From: Mesostigma viride
Taxonomy: Eukaryota > Streptophyta > Mesostigmatophyceae > Mesostigmatales > Mesostigmataceae
Length of the DNA stretch: 64,000 bases
Assembly: GCA_009746045.1 (NCBI GenBank)
Contig: RPFO01000333.1
Coordinates: 1,680,314-1,744,313 of the forward strand
Reading direction: 5' to 3'
Part shown: one piece after another, positions 31,601-43,800 of the stretch
Layout of the letters: each line of letters starts with the position of its first letter
Position numbering within the stretch: the first letter of the stretch is position 1
Program-made: the position numbers and the translations under genes
The notes under the pieces: model-generated
The model's input: the letters and a program-made list of their open reading frames with translations, nothing else
Told to the model about the DNA's origin: nothing
The model's database searches: none

Positions 31601-34600
31601 TGGACCCTGGACGCTGCCTTGGCGAGACAGGTGGCGTTGTTCTCCTGGCACACCTCCACAACCAGGCGGCTGTTCTTGACCTGGAGGTGGCCGATGGCAT
31701 GATGGCACACGGCATGGCCGCCATCGAAGGAGTTTTGCGTGAGCGACACATCACGGGCACCCAGGACATGATGTGTTCGTGCGGGTGAGAGGGCTGGGTT
31801 GGGTCAGCGCACACCCATCCGGGCTACACTGCATTTGAAAGCAGGCCCATGCTTGCGCTTCTGGGTGTCACCCGTGGGTGTGGATTGCCACTGAGATGGT
31901 TAGGCCGCCCATCGATACTTGGCGGAAGGGGCCGAGGTGCGCGCCGAATGGTGGACAAAAATCACAATGGCGAAAATTGCAATTGCCAAAATCGAATGCA
32001 AGGACGAAATATTGTAGCAGTCGTTGTAGCAACCAGCCATTCTAGTGACCAAGGTGATGAATACAAGCCCTGTGAATGGCAGCGAGAAACGAAAGGGCAC
32101 AAAACTTGAGGCAGACTTGGAGATACTGGGAGGGGGGGTGCATGGGTTGGAGGGCCCCACAGGAGCGTAGGCGTGCCAGGAGGGTAGACCTGGGCGCGGG
32201 ACCCGGCCAGCTACACAAGGAGCTGTGGTAGCCTATGCTGCAAACGGCAACTGAGAGGACATCGCGGACACCATTCCACGATAACCATTCCATTATCGTG
32301 GCATCATCATCATCATCAAGCACGCGCTCTCACCGCCGGCGGCATGCGGATGTTGTCCAGGAAGGAGTACTCGCGCCACTCGGGCTGCTTCCCAAAGTGG
32401 TCCTCAGGCCAGTGCTTGAGCATGTTGCCAACCTGGTGGGTGGGGGGGGAGCAGTCACGGGTGTGGTGGTGGTGGGGGGGCGGAAGTTGAGTGGATGAGG
32501 GGGTTTGGGGTGGGGTGGGTGGGTGGGTGGTGGCATACCATGCGTCCACGCGGCAGGTAAGGCAAGCTGTGTGTGCTTTTGTGTGTGGGCGTGTGCGCGC
32601 GTGCGCGCGTGTGCTTGGTCACTATGTGTACTAGTATTTTGTGCGTCTGCGCGGCTGCTGTTGATACCATGCAACAACATGCACGCAAAAGCATCCGCGC
32701 GCCGCGATATATTCAGTGCAGATATCCACCTGGGCCGCACACAGCGGCATGCTCCGCGCCATGCGTTGCTGGCATCCGTCAACAGCTGAGGGTCCCCCCC
32801 CAAAGGCAGCCATCCCCATCGATGGGATTGCCCACCAAGGGCCTGTCGATAGCCACAACGCACCAACACAAGTAACCCGTGTAGCGGTTGTACTGTTTGC
32901 GGGCGCGCCACTCACGTCAAACACGTGGTCCAGCGGGCAGGAGAAGGGGCGCTCGGTGCGGGAACCGGGGATGAGGCCGGAGTGGGGTGCCCACCAGCGG
33001 TCGTTGGTGCACCACAGCTTGGGCATCACCTGGGGGGGGTTGGGGGAGGGGGGGGAGGGGAGCACCCACATACCATGAACGGGAGAGGGGGGGGAGGGGA
33101 GCACCAACATACCATGAACAGGGGAGGGGGGGGGACAGGCACGTTGAAAGTGGCGGCAGCGCTTGCATGAGAAACGTTGGCGTGAGGTCATCAGTCACCA
33201 GGTGTGAAGAAGATGGACCCCGTGGCGCCATTGGCAAGCATTGGGGCATGCGCGACTAGGTGAGCGTTACGTGATTGCTGGCATGCCTTGGTCAAATGCT
33301 TGCGGTCTAACGGCGGCGGCGTGCGCTTGACTCAGGGTGCCTTCGCTATCCGGGGGGAGGCATTGCCCCGTGCGCACGACCCCTCACACACCCCTACCGT
33401 ACTTTGATGGTTGGGCTGAACCTTTGGCCGCTATTTACCTTGGCCGCTGTTTTGCTTGGCCGCTGTTTCCGTTGGCCGCTCCCACCCCCATACCGGGCCA
33501 CGACGCAGCACTCAAGAACTCTACTCTCAACCACCCACCACTCCGTGTGGATGGCCACCACTCCACGACCACTCACGGAAAACCATGTGCGGTATTGGCC
33601 ACACCCACTAGCCCTCGCGAATACCGCAACCCTCTGTGTGCCCAACAACGCTACTCACAACCCCTCCCGTGTGTGCGCCAGCATTGCTCACCAGCACAGC
33701 CCCCAGAGTGTGTGTCGGCAATACTAAACAACGGCGTGTGCCTGTGCATGTGCCTTCAGCTCCACACCACCGCCAATGCAGACGCCACATCCACTCACCA
33801 GAATGCGGTCCAGCGCGAGCGCCATCATCAGCGCAGTGCGGATTTGGAGGATCTGCATGACAGGGGCCAGAACAACGCGACAACGCGGCGCCAGGTGCCA
33901 GAACAAGGCGACATCGCGGCGACGAGATTCAAGGGAAGCAGTCACAGTGCCAACCAGCACGCATCCGCAGCGGTCAAGCACTCGTGGATGGGTCCGCGCG
34001 CCAGAAATGATATCGGGTGTAGCCTAGCCGACGCGATGCCAAAGCGTGTGCATGTGCACGAGCAAAAAAACGGCAAGAGAAGATGGGGGAGCCAAGCGGT
34101 GGCTGCGAGATCACACACGGTCACACACACACGGATACACACAAGCACACACACAAACAGACACACAAAGACACACACACACACAAACACACACAGTGAC
34201 ACAATCACGCACACGCACACGCACACGCACACGCACACGCACACGCACACGCACACGCACACGCACACGCACACGCACACGCACACGCACACGCACACGC
34301 ACACGCACACGCACACGCACACGCACACGCACACGCACACGCACACGCACACGCACACGCACACGCACACGCACACGCACGCGCACGCGCGTGCGCGCGC
34401 TCGCTCGCCCGCCCGCCCGCCCGCCCACACAAGCCACCATGTGCGCTCACCTGGAAGTTGACCAGGTCAAAATGCGACTGCACGGTGTACTCGGGCGGGT
34501 GCAGGAGTGCGTTGGGGATGTTGGGCCGGTAGACCAGAAAGTTCTCTGCCCATGGCGCATGGGAGAGGACAGGTGGCACCCACACAATCGTCGCGCAGGT

Positions 34601-37600
34601 CAGGGAGGATGGAGCATGCTGGGCACCAAGTCCGGGGGGAAGCCGCTGAGAACAAATGGCCCGATGACACACTGCTCTCCCACCCAGGCCCACCCAGGCT
34701 CAAACGACAGCCAACTCAAACACGAGGCCAGTGTGAGGATGTGCAAGTACTGCCCAGAGGATTACGATTTACGATAGGCTTTGTACCGCCCTTGACCACA
34801 TGCCAGCCCACGGTGGGCGTACCGGCCTACCCAAGCACCAATGAGCCACGCCGTATCCCACTGGAACACTCGCCCACCCACTGTGGGCATCAAAGCCAGC
34901 ACAAATACCATGAATGTCTGGACGTCGCAGTGGGTAAGCTCAGGATATACTCAACCACACTCCCACCCACCACGCGGGTGTTAGAGGCCCACAAGTACAT
35001 CCACGTGTGCACGTACTGCCCGGCGGGTCATAGTAGGCCGGCTCGTCGATCCAGTACTCAAACTCCCGGAAGCGGTGGCGCTTCCCCTCGGTGCCGGAGA
35101 ACTGGAACGTGGCGTGGATCACATACGGCTCCAGGCCGTACTTCCATGGCATTTTCTGCACGCAGCATGGCACGAGGCATCAAACAGTTGGCATGGCACA
35201 AGGCATCAAACAGTTGGCAGGGTACAAGGAATCAAACAGTTGGCATGGCACAAGGCATCAAACAGTTGGCAGGGCACAAGGCATCAAGCAGTTGGCATGG
35301 CACAAGGCATCAAACAGTTGGCAGGGCACAAGGCTTGACAAGGTCGGCAGCAAGCACACATGGCAACAGCGCATCAGCAGCCGCAAGCACACATGGCAGC
35401 AGCGCAGGAGTAGGCAGGCCACACGTGGACACGTGGCAGCCCCTGCCAATGTAGCCTACCGAGTTTCCATGCCGTAAAACACCCGCCCATAGCATAAAAA
35501 GGCAGCTGCAAAGCGGTCAACCTGACTCTAAACATTTTGTCAATTCTGTTGACTTGGCGGCACCCGGCTGCGTGCCGGCACAAAGGCTGTACAGGTTGTT
35601 TAAAGCCTTCTTGCCTGTCAGAGGTATCCTGCAGGAATTGGCGGCTGCCAGGCGCACCCTGTCACGAATCGCCACCAACGAGGCGCACACGAAATAAGAA
35701 TGCGACCTCCCTAAATAAGACCAATCTTTTCTGGTTACAACTTCCTATCCTAGTGGGCACCCACACCCTGCCGCGCACCTGCATGGCTGCATCGCATGCG
35801 AACCGATCTTTCCTTCCGTTCCGTTGGCGGATATTTTCGACACTGGCACCCGCGCACACTCACAGTCACATACCTGCACAAACGCCGTGTGCCCGCTGCA
35901 GAACGTGCTGACCGGGAGCACCCCTGCGAGCGCCTTGTGGTCGTACCCCCGGAAGACGCCGTCGTGGCGCCCCTCGATGCGGCTGTGGCCGCGCTTGATC
36001 AGATCGTTGAACGCGTTCTGGTCCCACACCTTGTCGTCCCGCTGCAGAATGTCCGACCACTCCTTGGCAAGCTTGCGGCTGATGTCGGTGGAGCGAAAGA
36101 ACATGATGCCAATATTCAGCGCAGGGCCCACTGGGGGGGGGGGGGGGGGGGGTAGATACAGGGGTGGCAGGGGAGAGGGAGGGCAGGCCAAAAAGGCAGA
36201 GGACAAGTGTGAAAATGCAGTATGGCCAGGGACTGTCACCGCATCTCTCTGTGACTGCTGTGACTTGCCTCATCGCGTCTCGCCTCACCGTGCCTTGCAC
36301 ATATGCTTCACTTTTCCAACCCATGAAACAAAGGGTGTTCTCATCCCCCCGACTCCATAGGCTTCACCCACCAATTCGACATCGGCAGCCCTTCACCCTA
36401 TCGTTTCCGCCGACCACCCCCACAGTGCTCCTGCGGCGTCCAGCACCATAAACCAACCCCCCTGGGGGCTACCAGCCCCTGCCATTGTGCGCCCCCCCCC
36501 CCACACACACACCTCCCCCGCCCCTCAATTCCTCACATCTCCGCCCTCATTCCTCATGCCATCCCCACCCACCCACCCACCCCAAAGCTCCCCGCCCCCA
36601 CTCCCACCACTCACGTCCCGCCGGGTACTTCTCCAGCGAGTAGTCGTCGACCGTGTTGTGCAGGTTGTCGCTGCTGGTGAGCACGTCCACGTCCGGGTAC
36701 TGGCGCATGTAGGGGAGCGGGTCGCGCAGCCACACCGTGTCCACATCGCTGATGAGCGTGTGGAAGCCCATGTTGGTGAACAGGCCGATCAGGTCAATCT
36801 TCTGGCGGCCCATCTTGTGGAAGGTCGCGCTGCCCCACCCAAAGTCAGATGTGGTCAGCCCGCTGTCCATGGAGAAGGTGGGAATGTTGCGGATGTACAG
36901 CTCGCGCAGGAGCTGGTCGTCCATCGCGCCTGCGAGAGGGGGTGTGGGGCGTGGGGGGGGGGGCGCGGGGAGGGGTACAGGAAAGAAGGGCGGAGATCGG
37001 TGCACAACACCGCAGAATGATAGGCTTACACACACTGAACTGGGTGCACGCAGTTGTGGTCTGGCATGTAAGCAGGTATGTGGGTGCCTCGGTGTGAGCA
37101 GGTATGTGGGTGCCTCGGTTGGTAAGAAAAACCCCAGGGATGGAGGGACAGTATGTACAGCAGTATTCCTATTCCTATTCCTATTCCTATTCCTATTCCT
37201 ATCCCTATCCCTATCCCTATCCCTATCCCTATCCCTATCCCTATCCCTATCCCTATCCCTATCCCTATCCCTATCCCTATCCCTATCCCTATCCCTATCC
37301 CTATCCCTATCCCTATCCCTATCCCTATCCCTATCCCTATCCCTATCCCTATCCCTATTCCTATTCCTATTCCTATTCCTATTCCTATTCCTATTCCTAT
37401 TCCTATTCCTGTTCCTATTCCTATTCCTATTCCTATTCCTATTCTTATTCCTCTACAAAAGGTCCACAGCATCGTGCCCAGTGAAGTGCAGGGTACCGTG
37501 CACTTGGTCGTAGTCCTCATGCCCTCGCTCGTGGCCCCGGTTCATGCGGGCGCCACCCACCACATCACGTCTCTGCAGGGGTCACCGGGCGCCCCAGTGC

Positions 37601-39926
37601 ACAACGCACAGGACCAGCACCCACGTGGCGCGCACCACCAGAGTAGCGTGCAGTGCCAGCAGAAAACAACGCTCCCTTGGGGGGCACCCCTACGGCCGTG
37701 GCTATGCTGTATCCGTGAGACAACCTTGTTGTTGGTAGCATCTCGGTGGTGGACTGGACAGACTTAAAACGAGACTGATGGTGGCGGCATGGCCAGAGTG
37801 TCCCCAATAGAAACAAACATGTGCCACTCCCAATGTCGGGCCAGCCCCCACTCACCCACGACAAAGTTGGTGTTGCCAGCCCCCACTCACCCACGACAAA
37901 GTTGGTGTTGCCGTTCATCATCAGGTGCGTCACCCAGTTGAGCACAAAGTCCAGGTAGTGGAAATTGGCCCACGTCACGATGATGATGCCGTCCTCCGTC
38001 GAGTGGTTGCGCACAAATTCCTTGGTCAGCGCAAACGTGCTCTTGGCGGGCATCACCCGCGCGGGATCCACCTGCGGAACCATGTACTTGAGCTTGCGGT
38101 GGCTGACCTCGCTCGCCTTGGTCCCTGGGACATCTGGCACGTGCTCGTGAACCGGCGTGGGGGGAGGTGGGGCCACCACCGGCGCCGGCGGTGGTGGTGA
38201 CGGCGGCGGTGGCGAGGGCAGCACTTCTTCCTTCTTCACCTCCACGGGTGCCGGCTCCACCACGGCGGTGGGTTTCTCATGGTTGCTCCCTTGCTTGTCA
38301 TCCGCCACCTGTGCAGCCACCCGGCTGTCCACTTTCTCAGGTGCCGGCTCATCAGGCACGTCCGCCGCATCGGTGCGGGTCGAGTGCAGCCCCACACGGC
38401 GAAGGAGCGCCTCTTGCTCCGCAGGGTCCCTGGGCGCGTGCAGCGATACCAGGCCCTGGTCGCCCGCCCCCACCTCGATTGGGTGGCGCAGCAGGGACAC
38501 TGCGGGGTGGCGCAGCGCCGGGGTGGTGGGGTGATCGAGTGGGGGGCGTGGTGGGGTGGGGTTTGCCCGCGCAGCACGGTGTCAGGTGTCAGTGATGATG
38601 CCGGGAAGAGCAGGCAAGGGGGAAACCACAGCAACGCAAGGGAATCCAACGGGTCGGCGGCTCGCGGCTCCCATCCCTCGCTCCCTCCCTGCCGAAAAAG
38701 AACAAGCATACCGCGGCAAACAGCAGCCGCTCCATTCATGGGGGCTAGCAGGGATGACTAAACACTGTATCTAAACTGTATTACCGAACCACTTTACTAA
38801 ACAGGTTGAATGGCGTTACGAAACAGGGTTTGCTCCCCCCCCAACACCACCATCGCGGGGCAGCACCGCAGGCACCGAACCCGATGCATGCCACACCACC
38901 GAGCGATGCCACATGAGCCATGCCACACACCTGGACCCCGGGTGCCGCAGCTACGTCACCGAGGGACAGCACGGATGATGGACCCCAGGGTGGTGGGATA
39001 GGGGACGGCACCGAGGGGCGCGGCAAGGCAACGTGAGGTGGTGGCCGTGCATGCAGGGCCAGGTAGGCAGACACTCATGCAAGCAGCCGTGCAAGTAGGA
39101 ATGCACGGAGGCAGCAGACCCTGCACATGCGCGTGGAAGCAGCAGTGCACGCGATGGACAAGGCGGTGTGTGCGGGCCCGAGGCTGGGACGGGGACGGGG
39201 GACAGCGGATGCTCTGGGAGGCACGCCCCCAGCACACAGGCGGTGATTGCTTCCCCAGCATGATGAATTGATAAGCACATGACTGCATCCTTTATTGCTT
39301 CTCCGGCATGATACACCGCCCCGGCATACTGATTAGAATATTACTGCTGAATTTGGTACGTTGCATTTGTGCTTGAAGTGTCGGACATTGCTCGGGATTC
39401 GCGTGTACCGTTTCTCCGCATGGGTGAATACAATGCAGCCAGGCAGCAGCCGCACTTACAGGATCTCAAATTCTTACGAGATGCCTCGGGGATGTCCATT
39501 CCCATGCCTGGATTGATGTTAATAAGAAAACGTAGGGCAGGGTTACAAGCGCCATATTTAGTGAGCTAGAAGGAAAACGCCAGCTCAGTAGGTGGCCAGC
39601 CATGCAGACGTTGATATCAAGCGTCTACCAGTAAGAACAGGTATTTATTCAGCATCACTTGCTGCCCGACACATCTACTTGTAGTACCAAACAGTCATGG
39701 AATTAACCGATCGTCAACGCCAGCTGCAATACAAAGATATTATACACAAAGCCGCAAGACACTCACCATGAATGGCGGCTTCTTGTAGATATCTGCCGGA
39801 CGGCACATCGTTGTAGGCGGACAAGCGGCCTTGTATGCCCCAATAAAGAGGACGACCTAGGTGGATCACGCCGTAGGCGGCAGCGATGGCGAGCACCAGC
39901 TTGAAAAAATTGGCCAATACTGACAT
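28618..39926 (-). CDS. XEG113-like arabinosyltransferase (GT77), 12 exons
   Basis: Minus-strand exons: 39926-39767, 38499-37891, 36929-36615, 36130-35874, 35155-35017, 34545-34451, 33852-33799, 33029-32916, 32432-32324, 31793-31552, 29396-29307 and 28785-28618, giving about 783 residues with all phases consistent. The exon 9 end is the least certain. A donor at 32334 is also possible, but only 32324 keeps the frame. The N-terminus has a signal anchor (residues about 7-24), then a Pro/Val-rich stem. The catalytic part has HTLISDVDTVWLRDP with the DxD motif at about 318-320. Plant XEG113 blocks as I recall them follow: GTEGKRHRFRE, SHFDLVNFQ, ERPFSCPLDHVFD, WREYSFLDN and GHIWYDMYWDKTPNW. In plants the enzyme adds arabinose to hydroxyproline-linked arabinan of extensins in the Golgi. 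A similar role in algal wall glycoproteins is inferred. Introns 2, 4, 6 and 10 hold large tandem arrays. Confidence 0.9.
29747..30472. repeat. 7-bp satellite (AGCCACA/AGCCACG), ~103 copies
   Basis: Two unit types form blocks: A-type at the 5' edge, a long G-type block (about 29793-29997), a short mixed stretch, then an A-type block to 30470. The array lies inside XEG113 intron 10 (29397-31551) and gives spurious 250-400-residue ORFs in four or more frames. Three G-type units also occur at 45624-45645. Confidence 0.97.
34133..34390. repeat. CA / ACGCAC microsatellite
   Basis: Imperfect CA-rich sequence (34133-34204) passes into a homogeneous six-base ACGCAC array (34205-34380), in XEG113 intron 6. 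All ORFs through it are artefacts. Confidence 0.95.
35170..35336. repeat. 26-bp minisatellite in XEG113 intron 4
   Basis: About six copies of a unit with AGGCATCAAACAGTTGGCA followed by TGGCACA or GGGCACA. The two variants alternate, which suggests an earlier 52-bp higher-order unit. Confidence 0.9.
37164..37450. repeat. hexanucleotide array (CCCTAT core flanked by TTCCTA)
   Basis: A central homogeneous CCCTAT block (about 37200-37358) is flanked on both sides by TTCCTA units, with isolated single-base variants near the 3' end. It lies in XEG113 intron 2. It resembles but does not equal a telomere repeat. Confidence 0.95.
37841..37910. repeat. 35-bp tandem duplication across the exon 2 donor of XEG113
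   Basis: Two identical 35-bp copies (37841-37875 and 37876-37910) each contain the exon end ACTTTGTCGTGG and the donor GTGAGT. Using the exon-proximal donor (exon end 37891) keeps phase with exon 3. The second donor would add 35 nt and break the frame. Confidence 0.9.
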
Positions 39927-40896
39927 GGCACCTCTAGCACGGCCTAGGTTGCCAAAGGCCAGTACGATAACAGAAAAGCAAGATCACGCCGGCATTGGCA
40001 TGCTTCCCACACCCAGGAAAAAAAGCAGAAGACGTCAGTTGCGCAAGAGACGGTAGGACTAATACTTCCAGCAGCGCTGAGGCTCTAAATGACGACAACA
40101 GGCATGCTGCCACTCCCAAATGTGCCTTCTCCAGCCCTACGGGTAATCGCCCCCCGGCCTGTCAGGCTGCCACACTTACTGTCGATAGGCTCTTAGACTT
40201 TGTCCATGGCTGTCGGAAGCGGGAAGTGGGAACGTGCCTGCCAGCGACAATCGTGCGTTTCTTCTGATCCCTGCTAGATAGTACCTGCGACCGTTGACTC
40301 AAATGCACTTCTGATACTTAGGACGTTGGTACGAAAATATGTACGACCATTCTCTTTCCCGCGAGTTTGGCAGCAACAAATAATTTCAGCTGAATTACGT
40401 CTGGATGACGAAACGCCAGTCGTTAGGTATGTAGTATGTACTGTGTTACCGGCCAAGCTGTGCCAATATTTCGGCATAGCCAATAAAATAATGCACATAA
40501 TCCAGCTTCAGGCTCTATATTACTCGACAGCCGGCAGTAGCACCCTGTACGTCAATGATTATTTAGAAATTCTGCCAAGAAATTTGCAAAAGAGGTGAAA
40601 TGTTTTTTTCCCGTACAAAGCTAAGCTCGCTTATAGCGAGGAACAAGCTAAGCATGGCTTCATGGCACGCCAAAGGCTTGTGCTGCATCATCAGCTATAA
40701 TTACTGAGAGTAAAGCAATGTGGATGTCAATCTGACGCCGTTGCACTACCGTTGTGTCCGCTCTAAAAATCATGAGTACAAGGCCTTCCATTTCCGCGCC
40801 CCTATATCCCCGGTTACCGTCCATGTCAAGGGAGAGCGATTTCGACATCAAGCTTTGAATTGTTTGGTGATCGTGTGGTTTGGACCGACGCTATTC
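39927..40896. promoter_or_regulatory. divergent spacer between XEG113-like gene and prfB
   Basis: 970 bp separate the two start codons. No mobile element or repeat array is present. Promoter function for both genes is inferred from position. No defined element was recognised. Confidence 0.4.
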
Positions 40897-43800
40897 ATGG
40901 CGCAAGCTAGGTTACTTAATTGCTTCGGCATGAATGCACTCTCCACTTCCTTGTTGGGAGTTGCATGCCGCCAGAAGCCGGGCTTGATTGAACGGTCGGC
41001 CACGAAAATCCGGCCACGCCAATCCGTCGCTGCCGCCTTGAATGTGGTTTCAATAACGAGGAGTCAGCCTTTGACGAAGCGCAGGTGGAAGCTCACCGTT
41101 CGAGCAGCGGTCGATCCTGCGGCAGACATTACAACAGGCAAGTCCTTTTCTAGGCTACGTTTCGACATTCCGCCACACCCGTACTGCCTACTGTAACGTC
41201 GAGACACGTGTTCATTGGTTAAAGGAAAGTATGGTGTTTACGTGCGGACACGATACCGTCTCCGCGCGTACCATATAATCCACCTAGTTTTTCGTAAAGC
41301 TCGCACGGTCGCCTATGTCAGCAAAAGCCCCTGGAACCATGGCTTTCCATCGCTGACAGCCAAGAGTAAGGGCTACCATCCCTGTTGCTGATTAGTATCA
41401 CCCAGCCCTTTTCCTACTCCCTTTTCCTCCCTCCGTGCGCCATCCGGCCAGATGTCGGCTACCAATCGTGCCGGCGGCGAGCAGACACGGTGGCAGCCCA
41501 GTTTGGGGAGATCCAGGCGTTGACAGACATCCCTGCGCTCCAGGCGAGCGTGGCGGACCTGGAGCGGCTGTCAGCACAGACGGATCTGTGGGAGGACCGC
41601 AGCAAGGCGCAGGCCATCTTGTCGGAGCTGACGGGGACGCAGCAGAAACTTGCCGACATGAAGGCGTTTGTTGGCAAGGTGCACCTGGGGCGGTCTACTC
41701 TGTGCTGTATAGTGAGCCCTCTTAAACTGGGCATGTACAACTTGCTACTGGATATACCACAGCCTTTAGTCCTACGCGAGTGCTAGGTGCCATACTGGCA
41801 AAAATGGTGCTGATTTTTCTCCGCAGGTATATTTACTATGCATGGTGCGGTATGGTGGGTGGTGGTGGGGGTGCGTGGGTAGGGGGGTGGGGGGCGGGCG
41901 GGCGGGCGGGCGGGCGGGCGGGCGGGCGGGCGGGGCGGGCAGGCGGGCGGGCGGGCGGGCGGGCGGGCGGCGGCGGGCGGGCGGGCGGGCGGGCGGGCGG
42001 GCGGGCGGCGGGCGGGCGGCGGGCGGGCGGGCGGGCGGGCGGGCGGGCGAGCGGGCGGGCGGGCGGGCGGGCGGGCGGGCGGGCGGGCGGGCGGGCGGGC
42101 GGGTGGGTGGGTGGGTAGGTGTGGGTGGGTGGGTATTGGGATGTTCATTACTGCCTGCACATCCATCTCACATGTCCTGAAGATGATGTTTAAAACATCG
42201 AGTTTGTCGCCCCGGTCTCCGCTGCCCCTTGTCTGTGCTCAACCCCCCTCCCGGCCCCGTTGCTTGTTTCCTCCCCTGGCTTTTGCCCCCCTGATCCGTC
42301 CGCACCAGCTGGGTGACGTTATGGCGATTCTTGACCTGGTCAAGGAGGAGGGCGAGGACGAAGGGCTGATGGAGGAGGCGCGCGCCTTGCTGGCGGCCAT
42401 GGAGCGCTCACTCGCCACCTGGCAGATCGACCAGCTGCTGGCGGGCCCCTTTGACCGCGCGAGCGCTATAGTGACCATCAGCGCGGGGGCGGGCGGGACA
42501 GATGCCCAGGTAGGCGTCTGATGGGAAGGTTTGTGGGGAACGGTGCTGGCGGGCCCCTTTGACCGGGCGAGCGCTGTAGTGACCATCAGCGCGGGGGCGG
42601 GCGGGACAGATGCCCAGGCAGGCGTCTGATGGGAAGGTTTGTGGGGAACGGCAGCGTGTTCTTGTGAAAGGCATCATGTTGCAGGGTGTGAAGGTGGCAG
42701 GAGATGTGGCTGGCTTCCGGAGGGTGGTGTGTGGGAGGGAGGGGGCGGGTGGGAGCATGGTCGACTATCGCTGCTGTGACTGTCACTGCTGGCATCCGTT
42801 CGTGTCTGGCATAGCTACACGTCCCGTGTCTGGCTCCACCACGGCGCACGGCTGCTGTGCGATGTCCCATCCATTCCAGTAATTGTCGCGCAAGTGTAGT
42901 GTGGATGTATTGTATCGCTATTGTGTGGAGGGTCTCAACTGCTATGGAGAGCATGAACTTTTTATTGGCTATATTAGGGGACTAGGCTTCCAGTTGCCAA
43001 TTCACTTTGACTTTCAGTTACGTTGTAGCTTCCGTATTTACTTGCCTGATCAGCGAGACTGAAGCCAAAACTTTCTTTCAAGTTCACAAACTTTGTTGAT
43101 TAAGAGTGCCACTTGGCAGTCTCTCAACAAGCATAACCAAATGTAATCGATCTTGTTTGCTTAGTTAAGCCATCCCGCCTGAGCCGTAGCTTAATAGTTA
43201 CATGTGCATCGTTCTCCACAAGTCGGCGTGACATGCAGAGGATGCGTTATTTCACTTTTGCGAAAGTGTTAGCCGCTTCGGCAGAAATTATCGCCTGAAC
43301 TGGCATAATAGTGAAGTTTTTGGACTGAACTTTATAATGCACTGTAACTTTTTGTAAACGTCCGCAAGACTGGAAGTAAACACAGAAGTCGACGAAGCCC
43401 AAACCCCTTTTGTGTATTCTTGTGTGTATTTACTTTACTGCTGTCGCCCGCAGGATTGGGCGGAGATGCTCCAGCGCATGTACATCCGCTGGGCGGAGAA
43501 GCGGGGGTTTGCTGTCAAGGTGACCGACGAGTCCCTGGGGGAGGAGGCAGGCATCAAGTCGGCCACGCTGATGGTGGAAGGGCCGCATGCGTTTGGGTAC
43601 CTGCGCTCGGAGAATGGCACACACCGGCTGGTGCGCCTGTCACCATTCAACGCCAAGGCAGCACGGCAGGTGAGGGGCACGGCTGCTGGCAGACATAGCG
43701 GTTGGTGGCATAGCTCATGGCGGTTGGTGATATATATAGCTTATGGTCGCTGCCTTCAGCGCCCACAGTTGCGCTTGGGGCGATCTTGTTGCATCGTATG

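Noticed and set aside
33942-34777. ORFs with HTHTHT, RTRTRT or VCVCVC repeats
   Set aside because: They are artefacts of the CA/ACGCAC array in XEG113 intron 6.
37164-37450. Interstitial telomere
   Set aside because: The unit CCCTAT differs from both the plant and the Chlamydomonas telomere repeats as known, and it lies within an intron.
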